A DNA stretch of 64,000 bases from Neisseria perflava (GCF_024170405.1 NZ_JALJYC010000001.1:62001-126000), one strand, 5' to 3'; positions 8,857-17,125 are shown, numbered from the stretch's first letter. Notes: generated from the letters alone by a model not told the origin. Made by a program: numbers and translations.

Positions 8857-9399
8857 ATGAACAAAACCCCCATCCGCATTTTAGGCATCGACCCCGGCAG
8901 CCGCATTACCGGCTTCGGCATTGTCGATGTATATGGGCGCGAACACCGATACGTCGCGTCCGGCTGTATCAAAACCATCCCCGGCGACGAGCTGGCTGGG
9001 CGCATTGCCATTATCTGCGAACACATCGGCGAGCTGATTGAAACCTACCACCCCAACCATGCCGCCATCGAGCAGGTGTTTGTCAACGTCAACCCCGCCG
9101 CCACGCTGATGTTGGGGCAGGCGCGGGGCGCGGCGATTGCCGCCCTGACCATGCGCGGCCTGCCGGTGTACGAATACACCGCCTTGCAGGTCAAGCAGGC
9201 GGTGGTGGGGCAGGGCAAGGCGGCGAAAGAGCAGGTGCAGCATATGGTGGTGCAGATGCTGGGCTTGTCGGGCACGCCGCAGGCCGACGCCGCCGACGGT
9301 TTGGCCGTCGCGCTTACCCACGCTTTGCGCAATCATGGTTTGGCCAACAAACTCAATCCCGACGGGATGCAGATTAAACGCGGACGTTTTCAGCGGTAA
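8857..9399 (+). CDS. ruvC: Holliday junction resolvase RuvC
   Basis: Homodimeric endonuclease that resolves Holliday junctions with RuvAB. It is 180 residues, a normal length. The RNase-H-like core starts with [14 protein letters not shown] (catalytic Asp12), followed by AAIEQVFVN, and [17 protein letters not shown] with the C-terminal acidic pair. The start is the ATG at 8857; the alternative at 8839 lies inside the preceding uptake-like sequence. No Shine-Dalgarno is visible, and a TATAAT sits only six bases before the ATG. ruvA/ruvB are not adjacent. Confidence 0.95.
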   Translation: MNKTPIRILGIDPGSRITGFGIVDVYGREHRYVASGCIKTIPGDELAGRIAIICEHIGELIETYHPNHAAIEQVFVNVNPAATLMLGQARGAAIAALTMRGLPVYEYTALQVKQAVVGQGKAAKEQVQHMVVQMLGLSGTPQADAADGLAVALTHALRNHGLANKLNPDGMQIKRGRFQR

Positions 9400-9460
9400 G
9401 GGTTTTCAGACGGCCATAGGGCGGGGTTGCAACTCTGTCGTTGTCTTGCAGTCACAATCG

Positions 9461-9665
9461 TGTAGGGTGGGTTTTAACCCACCATTTATCCGCTTTATAT
9501 CGTGGGATGGTGGGTTAAAACCACCCTATGCATGATGACAAACAGGTAAGGTGCAATAGGCGGTACGCCGTATTGCACCGATTAGCGGATGTTTGCACGC
9601 CATGGAAACTTTAAATATTCGCTAATCGGTACGTTACACCGCTTGAGGAGGCTAACGTACCCTAC
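9461..9665. repeat. Pair of palindromic intergenic repeats between ruvC and nfsA
   Basis: The first unit has TAGGGTGGGTTTTAACCCA near its left end and TGGGTTAAAACCACCCTA at its right end (9462-9530). The second unit (9549-9665) contains GTGCAATAGGCGGTACGCC folding on itself, CGATTAGCG/CGCTAATCG inverted across the spacer, and GGTACGTTA...TAACGTACC. No protein frame is supported in this 295-base gap. Confidence 0.65.
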
Positions 9666-9694
9666 GGTTTGGCGCAAACACAAAGGAAAAAATC

Positions 9695-10438
9695 ATGAAC
9701 GAAACCCTAAACACCCTGCTGCAACACCGCAGTATCCGCAAATTTACCGCGCAGCCTTTGGATAAAGCAACAGTAGATTTGCTGATTGAAGCCGCACAAG
9801 CCGCCTCCACCAGCAGCTATATGCAGGCCTGCTCCATCATCAGCATTACCGACCCCAAGCTGAAAAACGCTTTGCGCGACATCAGCACGCAAGATTATGT
9901 GGCGGACAACGGCCATTTGTTTATGTTTGTCGCCGACACCGCGCGCAATGCCGAAATTGCGCGTATGCAGGGCGCAGAGCCGGTTCATCAGGGTTCGGCC
10001 GACCGCTTTTTGGCGGGTGTGTACGACGCCACCGCCGCCTGTCAGAATATGGTGATTGCCGCCGAAAGTTTGGGTTTGGGCGCGGTGTATTTGGGCAGCA
10101 TTTTGAATGATGTGCAAAAAGTGATGGATTTGCTCGGCCTGCCGCCGCTGACGTTCCCCGTGTTCGCGCTGGCGGTGGGTTATCCCGACCAAACGCCGCA
10201 GCAAAAACCGCGCCTGCCTGCCCAAATCGTGCATATGGAAAACCGCTATGTCCCCGTGGGCGAACGGCAGGACGCATTGGCCGCCTACGATAAGGCGCTT
10301 GCCGACTATTACGGCCAACGCGCCAGCGGCAGCCGTGCCGAAACCTTCAGCCATATGGCAGCGGCTTACACGTATACGCAGCAGGCCAAGCGTACCGTGT
10401 TGGGCAAGGTTATCCGCAAACAGGGATTTTTTTACTGA
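9695..10438 (+). CDS. nfsA: Oxygen-insensitive NADPH nitroreductase, NfsA-type
   Basis: FMN flavoprotein of the nitroreductase superfamily, 247 residues, performing two-electron reduction of quinones and nitro compounds with NADPH. The start LLQHRSIRKFTAQPLD contains the FMN-binding HRSxRxF motif. AAQAASTSSYMQ, QNMVIAAESLGLGAVYLGSI and FALAVGYPDQTPQQKPRLP follow the NfsA/FRP branch, including the C-terminal PRLP segment. AAAGGAAAAAATC precedes the ATG. The natural substrate is unknown. Confidence 0.9.
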   Translation: MNETLNTLLQHRSIRKFTAQPLDKATVDLLIEAAQAASTSSYMQACSIISITDPKLKNALRDISTQDYVADNGHLFMFVADTARNAEIARMQGAEPVHQGSADRFLAGVYDATAACQNMVIAAESLGLGAVYLGSILNDVQKVMDLLGLPPLTFPVFALAVGYPDQTPQQKPRLPAQIVHMENRYVPVGERQDALAAYDKALADYYGQRASGSRAETFSHMAAAYTYTQQAKRTVLGKVIRKQGFFY

Positions 10439-10476
10439 ATTGGGCGATGAATAGCGTGCACGCGCCGAATATTGCG

Positions 10477-10515
10477 CAAGGCCGTCTGAAATTTAAATTT
10501 CAGACGGCCTTGCTG
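10477..10515. terminator. Uptake-sequence terminator after nfsA
   Basis: CAAGGCCGTCTGAAATTT pairs with AAATTTCAGACGGCCTTG as a perfect palindrome. Confidence 0.8.
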
Positions 10516-10559
10516 TTATAATTCCGCCATCTCATTTTAAAAACAAACGCCTTACCGCC

Positions 10560-11429
10560 ATGAAATTTGCTTTTTTTCTGCTGTATCTGATTCAGCTCTT
10601 GCCGTTCAAACTGATTCATTTATTGGCCGACGGCGCCGGCTGGCTGGCTTATTACGCCGTCAAGCCGCGCCGCAAAGTCGGCTTGGTGAATTTGCAGAAA
10701 TGCTTTCCCGAATGGAGCGAAGCCGAACGCGAGAAAGTGTTGAAACGCCATTTCCAGCACATGGGCAAGCTGCTGTTTGAATACGGCCTGTATTGGTACG
10801 CCCCGGCCGAGCGCCTGCGCAAATTCGTGCACTATCAGGACAAACATTATCTCGACAACGCGCTTGCGGCGGGCGAAAAAGTGATTCTGCTTTATCCGCA
10901 CTTTACCGCGTTTGAAATGGCGGTTTATACGCTCAATCAGGATGTGCCGCTGACCAGCATGTATTCGCACCAGAAAAATAAAGCGATGGACGAGCAGATT
11001 TTGAAAGGCCGCTACCGCTACGACAATGTGTTTCTCATCGGCCGCACTGAAGGCTTGCGCGCGATTATCAAACACCTGCGCAAAAGCGCCGCGCCGTTTC
11101 TGTATCTGCCCGATCAAGATTTCGGCCGCAACGATTCCATTTTCGTCAATTTCTTCTGCATTCCCACCGCCACCATTACCGGCTTGAGCCGTATCACCGC
11201 CATGACCGGCGCGAAAGTCATCCCCGCCATTCCCACACGCGAGGCCGACAATACTGTGACCCTGCGCTTTTATCCGGCGTGGGACAACTTCCCCAGCGAC
11301 GATGTCGTGGCCGACACCCAGCGCATGAACGATTTTATCGAAGCGCGTATCCGCGAGCAGCCGGCGCAGTATTACTGGCTGCATAAGCGTTTTAAAACCC
11401 GCCCGGAAGGAGAGGCCGGATTTTATTAA
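10560..11429 (+). CDS. Lipid A biosynthesis acyltransferase (LpxL/HtrB family)
   Basis: Inner-membrane acyltransferase adding a secondary (acyloxyacyl) fatty acid to lipid A. It is 289 residues. An N-terminal hydrophobic helix (KFAFFLLYLIQLLPFKLI) anchors it. The family HX4E catalytic motif is H114-F-T-A-F-E119. The later YLPDQDFGRNDSIFVNFF and the IREQPAQYYWLHKRFKTRP ending are typical of the group. Neisseria usually encode two such enzymes (LpxL1 and LpxL2); which one this is cannot be settled here. A TATAAT lies about 40 bases before the ATG. Confidence 0.9.
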   Translation: MKFAFFLLYLIQLLPFKLIHLLADGAGWLAYYAVKPRRKVGLVNLQKCFPEWSEAEREKVLKRHFQHMGKLLFEYGLYWYAPAERLRKFVHYQDKHYLDNALAAGEKVILLYPHFTAFEMAVYTLNQDVPLTSMYSHQKNKAMDEQILKGRYRYDNVFLIGRTEGLRAIIKHLRKSAAPFLYLPDQDFGRNDSIFVNFFCIPTATITGLSRITAMTGAKVIPAIPTREADNTVTLRFYPAWDNFPSDDVVADTQRMNDFIEARIREQPAQYYWLHKRFKTRPEGEAGFY

Positions 11430-11472
11430 ATGCTCGTATTGGATAAGGTTTTTAGCTGTTTGCCGATAACGG

Positions 11473-11512
11473 AAGGCCGTCTGAAAAATTTTAATTTTCA
11501 GACGGCCTTTTC
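11473..11512. terminator. Uptake-sequence terminator after the acyltransferase gene
   Basis: AAGGCCGTCTGAAAAATT pairs with AATTTTCAGACGGCCTTT, followed by TCT. Confidence 0.8.
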
Positions 11513-11553
11513 TATTGCCGTCAGCCGTTTCAACATCATGCCAAATACTTGGG

Positions 11554-11963
11554 TATAGTAGAATTAGTTAACGTGAGTTCGGGATAAGCAGATAGAATAT
11601 CTTTTTAAATTTCAGAAACGTGTTTCTTCCGGCAGACAGAATCCGCGAGGATTCGTCATTCCCGCGCAGGCGGGAATCCAGACGTTTGAGCTTCTGATAC
11701 TTTGAAAACATTACAGAAATGTCGGGCTTCTGGATTCCCCCTGCGCGGGAATGACGAAAATCTGGCGATTTTCTGTCTGCCGGAATTATGTATGATTCTG
11801 AAAATAATAAAAATATTCAAAACACTTATCCCGAACTCACGTTAGTTAAAAACCAAACCATAAGCACTGCGTAGGTTGGGTTGTAAACCCAACATTTGCC
11901 CAAATGCCCGTTGGGATTTCATCCCAACCTACTCAGTTTGGTTTTTTTAGTGATTCTACTATC
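11554..11963. mobile_element. Miniature element with Correia-like ends, split by a second element
   Basis: The outer ends TATAGTAGAATTA (11554) and GATTCTACTATC (11952) are inverted, with inner matching arms AAAAACCAAAC (right of the insertion) and GTTTGGTTTTT. Removing the inserted segment 11571-11844 leaves about 136 bases. The interior carries GTAGGTTGGGTTGTAAACCC and CCCAACCTAC modules. The TATAGT start resembles Correia and IS5-group ends. The element at 30997-31099 has the same architecture. Confidence 0.65.
11569..11844. mobile_element. 272-base miniature element with TA-flanked inverted ends, carrying a dRS3 module
   Basis: The ends ACGTGAGTTCGGGATAAG and CTTATCCCGAACTCACGT are perfect 18-base inverted repeats, each bordered outside by TA, consistent with a duplicated TA target. 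Inside, CCGGCAGACAGA (11629) and TCTGTCTGCCGG (11772) are inverted. They enclose two dRS3 copies: ATTCCCGCGCAGGCGGGAAT at 11658-11677 and a 19-base variant at 11734-11752. No coding capacity. It interrupts the outer element. Confidence 0.7.
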
Positions 11964-12433
11964 ACACCTGTTTCTTGAACCGGCAGTCAGCAAATTGAGC
12001 GGTGGGAAAAATCTGAACAGCCGATTACGCCCAAATTACACATTTCTTGTTGTCAGACAGGTTTGTTTATTTTGAATCGAAGCGGCCGTCTGAAAGAATT
12101 GGAAATTGGTCTAACCATAAAATAGAACGGTATCCTTGTATTTTATAGGATATTTTTATTTCCCCTTTTTGAAATTGGTCAAAATCGGGTAGAAAATGGC
12201 CTGCTTGGCTCTGGGTTTGGAGTGTTGATTAATGTATTAAATTTAATTTCATTTTAAATCATGTGGTTATTATATTGTATAAACCGGATTAAATGATTCG
12301 GCTTTAAAATATACAGATATAAAATTTCTGTTTTGATGATTTTAGAGAAATTATCTTCGGTAAAATTTGCAAAATACTAAAGGATAGTTTTAAAAAATTA
12401 AATAATTATAAAATTATCTTTTCATTTAAAATT
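11964..12433. other. AT-rich non-coding stretch
   Basis: About 470 bases, strongly AT-rich in its second half compared with the surrounding chromosome. One uptake sequence occurs at about 12085. No credible frame, tRNA or repeat was found. It may be the remains of transferred DNA or an upstream regulatory region for the RNA candidate that follows. Confidence 0.5.
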
Positions 12434-12484
12434 TTGACATGCCAAATTTGACCGCTTGAAAACCGCAACAAATTAGTGTAAATT
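12434..12484 (+). promoter_or_regulatory. Candidate promoter(s) for the structured RNA region
   Basis: TTGACA at 12434-12439 has only a weak partner. TTGAAA at 12456-12461 has TAAATT at 12479-12484 with a 17-base spacer, predicting a transcript start near 12491. Confidence 0.35.
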
Positions 12485-12490
12485 CCGCTA

Positions 12491-12712
12491 CATGAAATTA
12501 CACCTGTTCAGGCAGTCGTATGGCCTGGATAAGTATGGTTTCCCCTAGGGGACGTTGCACGCGTTTCGATTCCTTCCGGTGCAACGCCTTTTTATCGGCG
12601 CGGAGTTGAGCCGCGCAGGTAAAGCCGCAGGCGAAAGCCTGTATTGTTTGTGAAGCGTAAATCTCTGATTTGAGGTATTGAGGCAATCCTGTGGGGGGTT
12701 GCCTCTTTTTTT
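12491..12712 (+). ncRNA. Candidate structured non-coding RNA (about 220 nt)
   Basis: No protein frame is supported, but there is a run of strong hairpins. They are TCCCCTAGGGGA (12541-12552); CGTTGCAC paired with GTGCAACG (12553-12586), followed by CCTTTTT; GCGCGG with CCGCGC (12598-12616); GCAGGC-GAAA-GCCTGT with a GNRA tetraloop (12627-12642); and a final GAGGCAA...TTGCCTC hairpin (12680-12705) followed by seven T. The last is a classical intrinsic terminator without uptake sequences, unlike nearly every other terminator in this window. The second hairpin could end a shorter form of about 100 nt. It does not show the signatures of tmRNA, RNase P, 4.5S or a tRNA. Confidence 0.5.
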
Positions 12713-12900
12713 ATTCTCGTTTTCATCAGAATTCCCTTAACGGTTGAAACCCTGCTATTGATGGCGGTAGAATCAGAGCCTATTCAGGCGGGGTGCTACT
12801 CCTTCTGAATCAGGCAGCACGCAGGACAACCAGGCGTGCCCTCCTGTGTGTTGAAATATGCCACAATGCGTATCAGTTCCACTGCTTAGAAAGCCGCGCC

Positions 12901-13695
12901 ATGACCCCGATTCTCGCTTTTGACATTGAAACGGTACCCGATGTACACGGTATCCGCCTGTTGCACGATTTGCCCGAGAGCGTGCCGGATGAAGAAGTGG
13001 TGCTGTTTGCCCAGCAAAAACGCCGCGCCCAAACCGGCAGCGATTTTATGCAACTGCACCTGCATCAGGTGGTGGCGATTTCCTGCTGTATGCGCTGGGG
13101 CAGCGAAAAAATCCATGTCGGTACCATCGGCGAACCCGACGACAGCGAAGAAACGGTGATTGCCAAGTTTTTCGAGTTAATCGAAAACCACACGCCGCAG
13201 CTGGTGAGCTGGAACGGCGGCGGTTTCGATTTGCCGGTATTGCACTACCGCGCCTTAATCCACGGCATTGCCGCCGCCCGCTATTGGGACATGGGCGAGG
13301 GCGATTTCGGCGACAGCCGCGATTTCAAATGGAACAACTACATCAGCCGCTACCACAGCCGCCATTGCGATTTGATGGATTTGCTGGCGCTGTACCAGCC
13401 GCGCGCCAATGTGCCGCTGGACAATATGGCGAAGTTGTGCGGCTTTCCCGGCAAGCTGGGCATGGATGGTAGCAAGGTGTGGGAAGTCTACCATGCAGGC
13501 CGTCTGAAAGACATCCGCGATTATTGCGAAACCGACGCGGCCAACACCTACCTGATGTATCTGCGCTTCCGCCTGATGAGCGGCGCACTCGACGGCGACG
13601 AATACGAGCGCGAAGTCAAACGCCTGAAAAGCTATCTGAAAGAGCAGGCGGCGGATAAAGCGCATTGGCAGGAATTTGTAGCGGCGTGGCGGTAG
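12901..13695 (+). CDS. Predicted 3'-5' exonuclease, PolB-exonuclease-like
   Basis: 264-residue stand-alone DEDD-type exonuclease domain related to the proofreading domain of family B polymerases. The first acidic motif is ILAFDIETVPD near the N terminus. QLVSWNGGGFDLPVLHYRA contains the second, and RDYCETDAANTYLMYLRF provides the YxxxD-like third motif. HCDLMDLLALY and the NVPLDNMAKLCGFPGK segment are characteristic of the family. The nucleic-acid substrate is unknown. The ATG at 12901 is chosen because the fold starts there; the upstream extension is low-complexity. It precedes the glyoxalase-fold gene codirectionally. Confidence 0.88.
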   Translation: MTPILAFDIETVPDVHGIRLLHDLPESVPDEEVVLFAQQKRRAQTGSDFMQLHLHQVVAISCCMRWGSEKIHVGTIGEPDDSEETVIAKFFELIENHTPQLVSWNGGGFDLPVLHYRALIHGIAAARYWDMGEGDFGDSRDFKWNNYISRYHSRHCDLMDLLALYQPRANVPLDNMAKLCGFPGKLGMDGSKVWEVYHAGRLKDIRDYCETDAANTYLMYLRFRLMSGALDGDEYEREVKRLKSYLKEQAADKAHWQEFVAAWR

Positions 13696-13719
13696 GCCGT
13701 CTGAAAAAAAGGATGGTGT

Positions 13720-14100
13720 ATGCAGATTTCCCATATCGACCATATTGTGCTGACGGTTGCCGATATTGAGCGGAGCATTGCTTTTTATACGCAGGTGCTC
13801 GGTTTTCAGGAAGAAACCTTCGGCAACGGGCGCAAGGCTTTGAAATTCGGCTGCCAGAAAATCAATCTGCACCAAAAAGGCCGCGAATTCGAGCCCAAAG
13901 CCGCGCAGCCGACGTGCGGCGCAATAGATTTGTGCCTGATTAGCGCAACGCCGCTGGCGGAGGTGGCGGCAGAATTACAGGCGAACAATATTCCCGTTAT
14001 CGAAGGCATTGTCGGGCGCACCGGCGCAGAGGGCGCTATCCGTTCGCTGTATATCCGCGACCCTGACGGCAATCTGATTGAAATCAGCGAGTATGTGTGA
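13720..14100 (+). CDS. VOC (glyoxalase/dioxygenase-fold) family protein
   Basis: 126-residue single-domain member of the vicinal-oxygen-chelate superfamily. It starts with HIDHIVLTVADIERSIAFYTQVLGF and ends with SLYIRDPDGNLIEISEYV, giving the typical first His and last Glu metal ligands. Members act as lyases, dioxygenases or fosfomycin-type transferases; the substrate here cannot be inferred. An uptake sequence and AAAGGATGG precede the ATG. Confidence 0.85.
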   Translation: MQISHIDHIVLTVADIERSIAFYTQVLGFQEETFGNGRKALKFGCQKINLHQKGREFEPKAAQPTCGAIDLCLISATPLAEVAAELQANNIPVIEGIVGRTGAEGAIRSLYIRDPDGNLIEISEYV

Positions 14101-14122
14101 ATCGCAAGAATCATTGAAGTTT

Positions 14123-14161
14123 GAGGCCGTCTGAAAAAATCCCCATTTTCAGACGGCCTGG
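14123..14161. terminator. Uptake-sequence terminator after the VOC gene
   Basis: GAGGCCGTCTGAAAA and TTTTCAGACGGCCT are inverted around ATCCCC. Confidence 0.75.
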
Positions 14162-14224
14162 TCTTTCAGCCGCCCCGCCAATCAGGTAAACTAAGTCTTT
14201 CCGTTTTCCCGCACAAAGCCCGCC

Positions 14225-15106
14225 ATGACCGACCCCGCTCCTGTAAAACAAATCACCCTGATTGGTGTCGGACTGATTGGCGGCTCGTTTGTCTTGGATT
14301 TGAAACGGCTGGGGTTGGTGGAAAAAGTCGTCGGCATTGATTTGAGCCGCGAAAACCTCGACCGCGCCTTGGAGCGCAACGTCATCGACGCTGCCTATAC
14401 CGACATTAATGCCGAGAGCGTAGGCGGGGCGGATATCGTCATCATCGCCACGCCGGTGTCCACCATGAGCGCCATTTGCGAAGCGGTGAAACCGTTTCTC
14501 GGCGCGGATACCCTGATTACCGACGTCGGCAGTACCAAACAATCCGCCGTGGCCGCGTTCCAAAACCATCTTACCGAATTTCTGCCCAACTGCATTGCCG
14601 CCCACCCGATTGCCGGTTCCGACCGCCACGGCGCGTTGGCGGCGCAGTTCGGCCTGTATCAGGATAAAAAATTAATCATCACGCCGCACGGCCGCGAGCG
14701 TTCAGACGGCCTCGAGCGCATCGAAGCGCTGTGGCAGGCTGTTGGCGCACGCACCTACCGCATGAGCGCGGCGGAACACGACGCCATTTTCGCCGCCGTG
14801 TCGCATATGCCGCACTTGTTGGCGTTTGCCTTTGTCCACGAAATGTTCGATCATCCCGATGGCCAAACCTACCTTCAATTCGCCGCCAGCGGTTTCCGCG
14901 ACTTTACCCGTATCGCCTCCAGCCACCCAGCGATTTGGACGGATATTTGTCTGGCCAACAAAAACAGCCTGCTCGCCCTGCTCGGCGGCCTGCAAACGCA
15001 GCTCAACACCTTGCGCGGCATGTTGGAAACGGATAATAAAGACGGCTTGTACCAATACTTTGACGAAGCGCGGCAGACGCGGGACGATTGGCAGAAAGGG
15101 CAGTAG
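14225..15106 (+). CDS. tyrA: Prephenate dehydrogenase
   Basis: NAD(P)-dependent oxidative decarboxylation of prephenate to 4-hydroxyphenylpyruvate in tyrosine synthesis. It is 293 residues and monofunctional, with no chorismate mutase domain. The Rossmann motif ITLIGVGLIGGSFVLDLKR is at residues 10-28, TDVGSTK is central, and AAHPIAGSDRHG contains the catalytic histidine. AVSHMPHLLAFAFV and SGFRDFTRIASSHPAIW are typical of the C-terminal helical domain. No SD is obvious (CACAAAGCCCGCCATG). Confidence 0.93.
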   Translation: MTDPAPVKQITLIGVGLIGGSFVLDLKRLGLVEKVVGIDLSRENLDRALERNVIDAAYTDINAESVGGADIVIIATPVSTMSAICEAVKPFLGADTLITDVGSTKQSAVAAFQNHLTEFLPNCIAAHPIAGSDRHGALAAQFGLYQDKKLIITPHGRERSDGLERIEALWQAVGARTYRMSAAEHDAIFAAVSHMPHLLAFAFVHEMFDHPDGQTYLQFAASGFRDFTRIASSHPAIWTDICLANKNSLLALLGGLQTQLNTLRGMLETDNKDGLYQYFDEARQTRDDWQKGQ

Positions 15107-15190
15107 GGCAGGATTACGTAAAAAGGCCGTCTGAAAATATGCTATCCTATGCCATGATGCGTACACGTGTGCAATATAAGAGAAATAAGT

Positions 15191-15313
15191 ATGGGAAATA
15201 ATTCCGATTGGTTTTCAGAAATTGGGAAAATGATAACTTGGTTCTTACTGTTGGTAGGTTTGACTCCAGTGGTTGCTTTATTATTTGGTATTCTTTTTGC
15301 GTTGCTATTTTAG
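15191..15313 (+). CDS. Small membrane peptide, 40 residues
   Basis: ATG at 15191 to TAG at 15313. The sequence opens with MGNNSDWFSEIGKMITWF and continues as one hydrophobic segment (LLLVGLTPVVALLFGILFALLF) to the last residue, a single transmembrane helix with a short polar N terminus. AAGAGA lies 9-10 bases upstream, a weak SD. It is followed directly by an uptake-sequence terminator, consistent with a transcribed unit. No family is recognised. The AT-rich composition differs from its neighbours. Confidence 0.5.
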   Translation: MGNNSDWFSEIGKMITWFLLLVGLTPVVALLFGILFALLF

Positions 15314-15328
15314 TAATTGAAAACAAAA

Positions 15329-15366
15329 ATGCCGTCTGAAAAATTTAAAATTTTTCAGACGGCATT
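15329..15366. terminator. Terminator made of AT-form uptake sequences
   Basis: AATGCCGTCTGAAAAATTT and AAATTTTTCAGACGGCATT are inverted, in the ATGCCGTCTGAA form that is the minority in this window. It can serve both the small peptide gene (+) and nnrS (-). Confidence 0.8.
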
Positions 15367-15380
15367 GGTTTATTCAAGCC

Positions 15381-16538
15381 TCAACCCGGCCGACCGTCCA
15401 CACGCGGACGAATCAGCCACGGAATATATTTCCACGCATACAGCAGCAGCGCGAGGGCGAACAGCGCGGCGGAGCAGCGTATGCTGTGGTTATAGGCTGT
15501 ACCACCGACGAAGGCCGCCAATACGCGCACGGCGGTGGCCGCCATCATCAGCCAAAACGCCACGGGAATGACCTTGGGCGGCGGGTAAATCGCATTGCCG
15601 GTGTGCCCCAGCGCGGTGCGCGCCATCATGCCCAGCGTCAACACGCCTATGCCGCCGACGCCGATTAAATGCACGCCCAAGCTCAGGAATGACGGTTGGA
15701 AATACGACATGCCGACCGCCATCAAACCCAGTCCGGTAAAGAGGTATCCGGCAAACAAAATCCACAACATCGGCTCTTTCAACACCGCTTTATACCACCA
15801 GCGGTAAAGCTGAACCAGGCTGATGATACCGGCGGCAAAGGCACACAGCGCGGCAACGGGCAGCAGCATTTGGTGCGCCATCAGCATGGCGGTAATGACG
15901 GGCAGCCACAGCGCGGCATGCGCCATCCAAGCGGGGCTGGGAATTTGCGGCACGTTCAGGCGTTTGGACGTGAAAAACGAGATAATGCGCGTGCCGATTA
16001 AGCCGATAAAACCGGCCACCACAATCAGTCCGGCCTGCAAGCCGCCCAGCAGCGCGGCGTAATCATGCGCATGCAGGCGCAGGTGAAACACCATATGCGT
16101 GCCGCCCAAGACAAACAGGGCAAACACGGCGGCGTAGTTGCGCTTGTTTTTCGTGCGCACCACCGGAATCGCCATGCAGACGGCGGCATACCAGAAAAAC
16201 AGCGTACCGAAAACGCCGCTGACATCTGTGCCCCAAGTAGGGATAAACGCGCAGATACGCGCCAGCAGCCACAGGGCGGTCAAACCGGCCAATACGCCGC
16301 CGCGTGTCGGCGGCTGGCTTGTCCATGTGGCGACGGCGGTCAGCAGAAAAGCGACCACTACCAGACCGGCATAGCCCCAAATCATTTCGTGCGCATGCCA
16401 GTAAAACGAGGGCAGCTCGCCTGTGCCCTGATAGCCGAAGCCCCACAGCAGAATCGACAATGCGCCGTACAGCGCCGCCAGCGAATATAGGGGGCGGAAG
16501 GCCATCGCCCAAACGGGGTGTGTAAACAGCTTGCTCAT
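15381..16538 (-). CDS. nnrS: NnrS family haem-copper membrane protein
   Basis: Polytopic inner-membrane protein of 385 residues with about 12 hydrophobic helices. NnrS proteins contain haem and copper and protect cells from nitrosative stress; they are usually under nitric-oxide regulators. Seen here: HPVWAMAFRPLYSLAALYG at the N terminus, FYWHAHEMIWGYAG, GGTHMVFHLRLHAHDY and MMARTALGHTGN, all histidine-rich positions conserved in the family. The gene lies just downstream of the hemerythrin and nsrR genes, which fits a shared nitric-oxide role. ACCTAAGGAACACC precedes the ATG. Confidence 0.93.
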   Translation of the reverse strand: MSKLFTHPVWAMAFRPLYSLAALYGALSILLWGFGYQGTGELPSFYWHAHEMIWGYAGLVVVAFLLTAVATWTSQPPTRGGVLAGLTALWLLARICAFIPTWGTDVSGVFGTLFFWYAAVCMAIPVVRTKNKRNYAAVFALFVLGGTHMVFHLRLHAHDYAALLGGLQAGLIVVAGFIGLIGTRIISFFTSKRLNVPQIPSPAWMAHAALWLPVITAMLMAHQMLLPVAALCAFAAGIISLVQLYRWWYKAVLKEPMLWILFAGYLFTGLGLMAVGMSYFQPSFLSLGVHLIGVGGIGVLTLGMMARTALGHTGNAIYPPPKVIPVAFWLMMAATAVRVLAAFVGGTAYNHSIRCSAALFALALLLYAWKYIPWLIRPRVDGRPG

Positions 16539-16605
16539 GGTGTTCCTTAGGTTTTTATTGTAAACGAAATGGGTTTAGCGGATTTGCCTGCTGCATAAAT
16601 CAGGC

Positions 16606-16642
16606 AAGGCCGTCTGAAAATAAATAGATTTTCAGACGGCCT
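16606..16642. terminator. Uptake-sequence terminator after the hemerythrin gene
   Basis: AAGGCCGTCTGAAAAT and ATTTTCAGACGGCCT are inverted. It separates the hemerythrin gene from nnrS, suggesting separate transcripts. Confidence 0.7.
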
Positions 16643-16650
16643 CACGATTT

Positions 16651-17031
16651 TCAAATTGCTTCGATCTCGCCCAAATACGGCTCTACCGCCGGAAACAGCT
16701 CGCGCTCTTCAAAGCGGGCGTGTTCGCGCAGGGTGGTGGCGAAAGTGGTGTTCCACGCTTCGCTGGTGTAGTCCGGCGTCGCCATCATGCCGCGCAGGGT
16801 AGCATGGTCGCCCTCGAAACGGGCTTTTAATTCCGGGTCGATGTGCGCCCAATGCGGGGCAAACTGGCGTTCCTCTTCCTGAAAATGGGCTTCCAATTCA
16901 GGAAAATGCGCAGAAATTTCCGCTTGGTGGTTTTCAGACGGCGTGCGCAAAATACGCACGCACAAAGCCAGCGAATGATGGTGTTCGCGGGATAATTCAA
17001 TCAATGCCGGATGGCGTTTCAAGGGTTTCAT
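16651..17031 (-). CDS. Hemerythrin-domain (HHE) protein
   Basis: 126-residue cytoplasmic protein with the HHE cation-binding pattern: HPALIELSREHHHSLAL, HFPELEAHFQEEERQF, FEGDHATLRGMM and LREHARFEERELFP supply histidine and carboxylate ligands for a di-iron site. Relatives handle oxygen, nitric oxide or iron-sulfur repair. This one lacks the N-terminal cysteine domain of RIC/DnrN. It is divergent from nsrR and shares with it an intergenic palindrome; a minus-strand TATAAT (17116-17121) lies immediately beside the operator, so NO-responsive control is likely. Confidence 0.85.
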   Translation of the reverse strand: MKPLKRHPALIELSREHHHSLALCVRILRTPSENHQAEISAHFPELEAHFQEEERQFAPHWAHIDPELKARFEGDHATLRGMMATPDYTSEAWNTTFATTLREHARFEERELFPAVEPYLGEIEAI

Positions 17032-17096
17032 GGCAAGGGTCTCGGCAGGTTCGGTTGGTAGCGGGAAAGCTCATCATCGCAAACGGCGGCAGCGGG

Positions 17097-17125
17097 TTGA
17101 CAATTTCCCGATTAAATTATAAGTT
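17097..17125 (+). promoter_or_regulatory. nsrR promoter
   Basis: A consensus TTGACA at 17097-17102 is followed by TAAGTT at 17120-17125 (17-base spacer) or TATAAG at 17118. The -10 overlaps the palindromic operator. Confidence 0.55.

Noticed and set aside
12555..12590. T-loop-like TTTCGATTCC, possible tRNA or tmRNA
   Set aside because: No acceptor stem, anticodon arm or CCA context; the tmRNA start signature is absent.
12491..12712. 6S RNA as identity of the structured RNA
   Set aside because: The length is suitable, but I could not find the long closing stem with the conserved central bubble.
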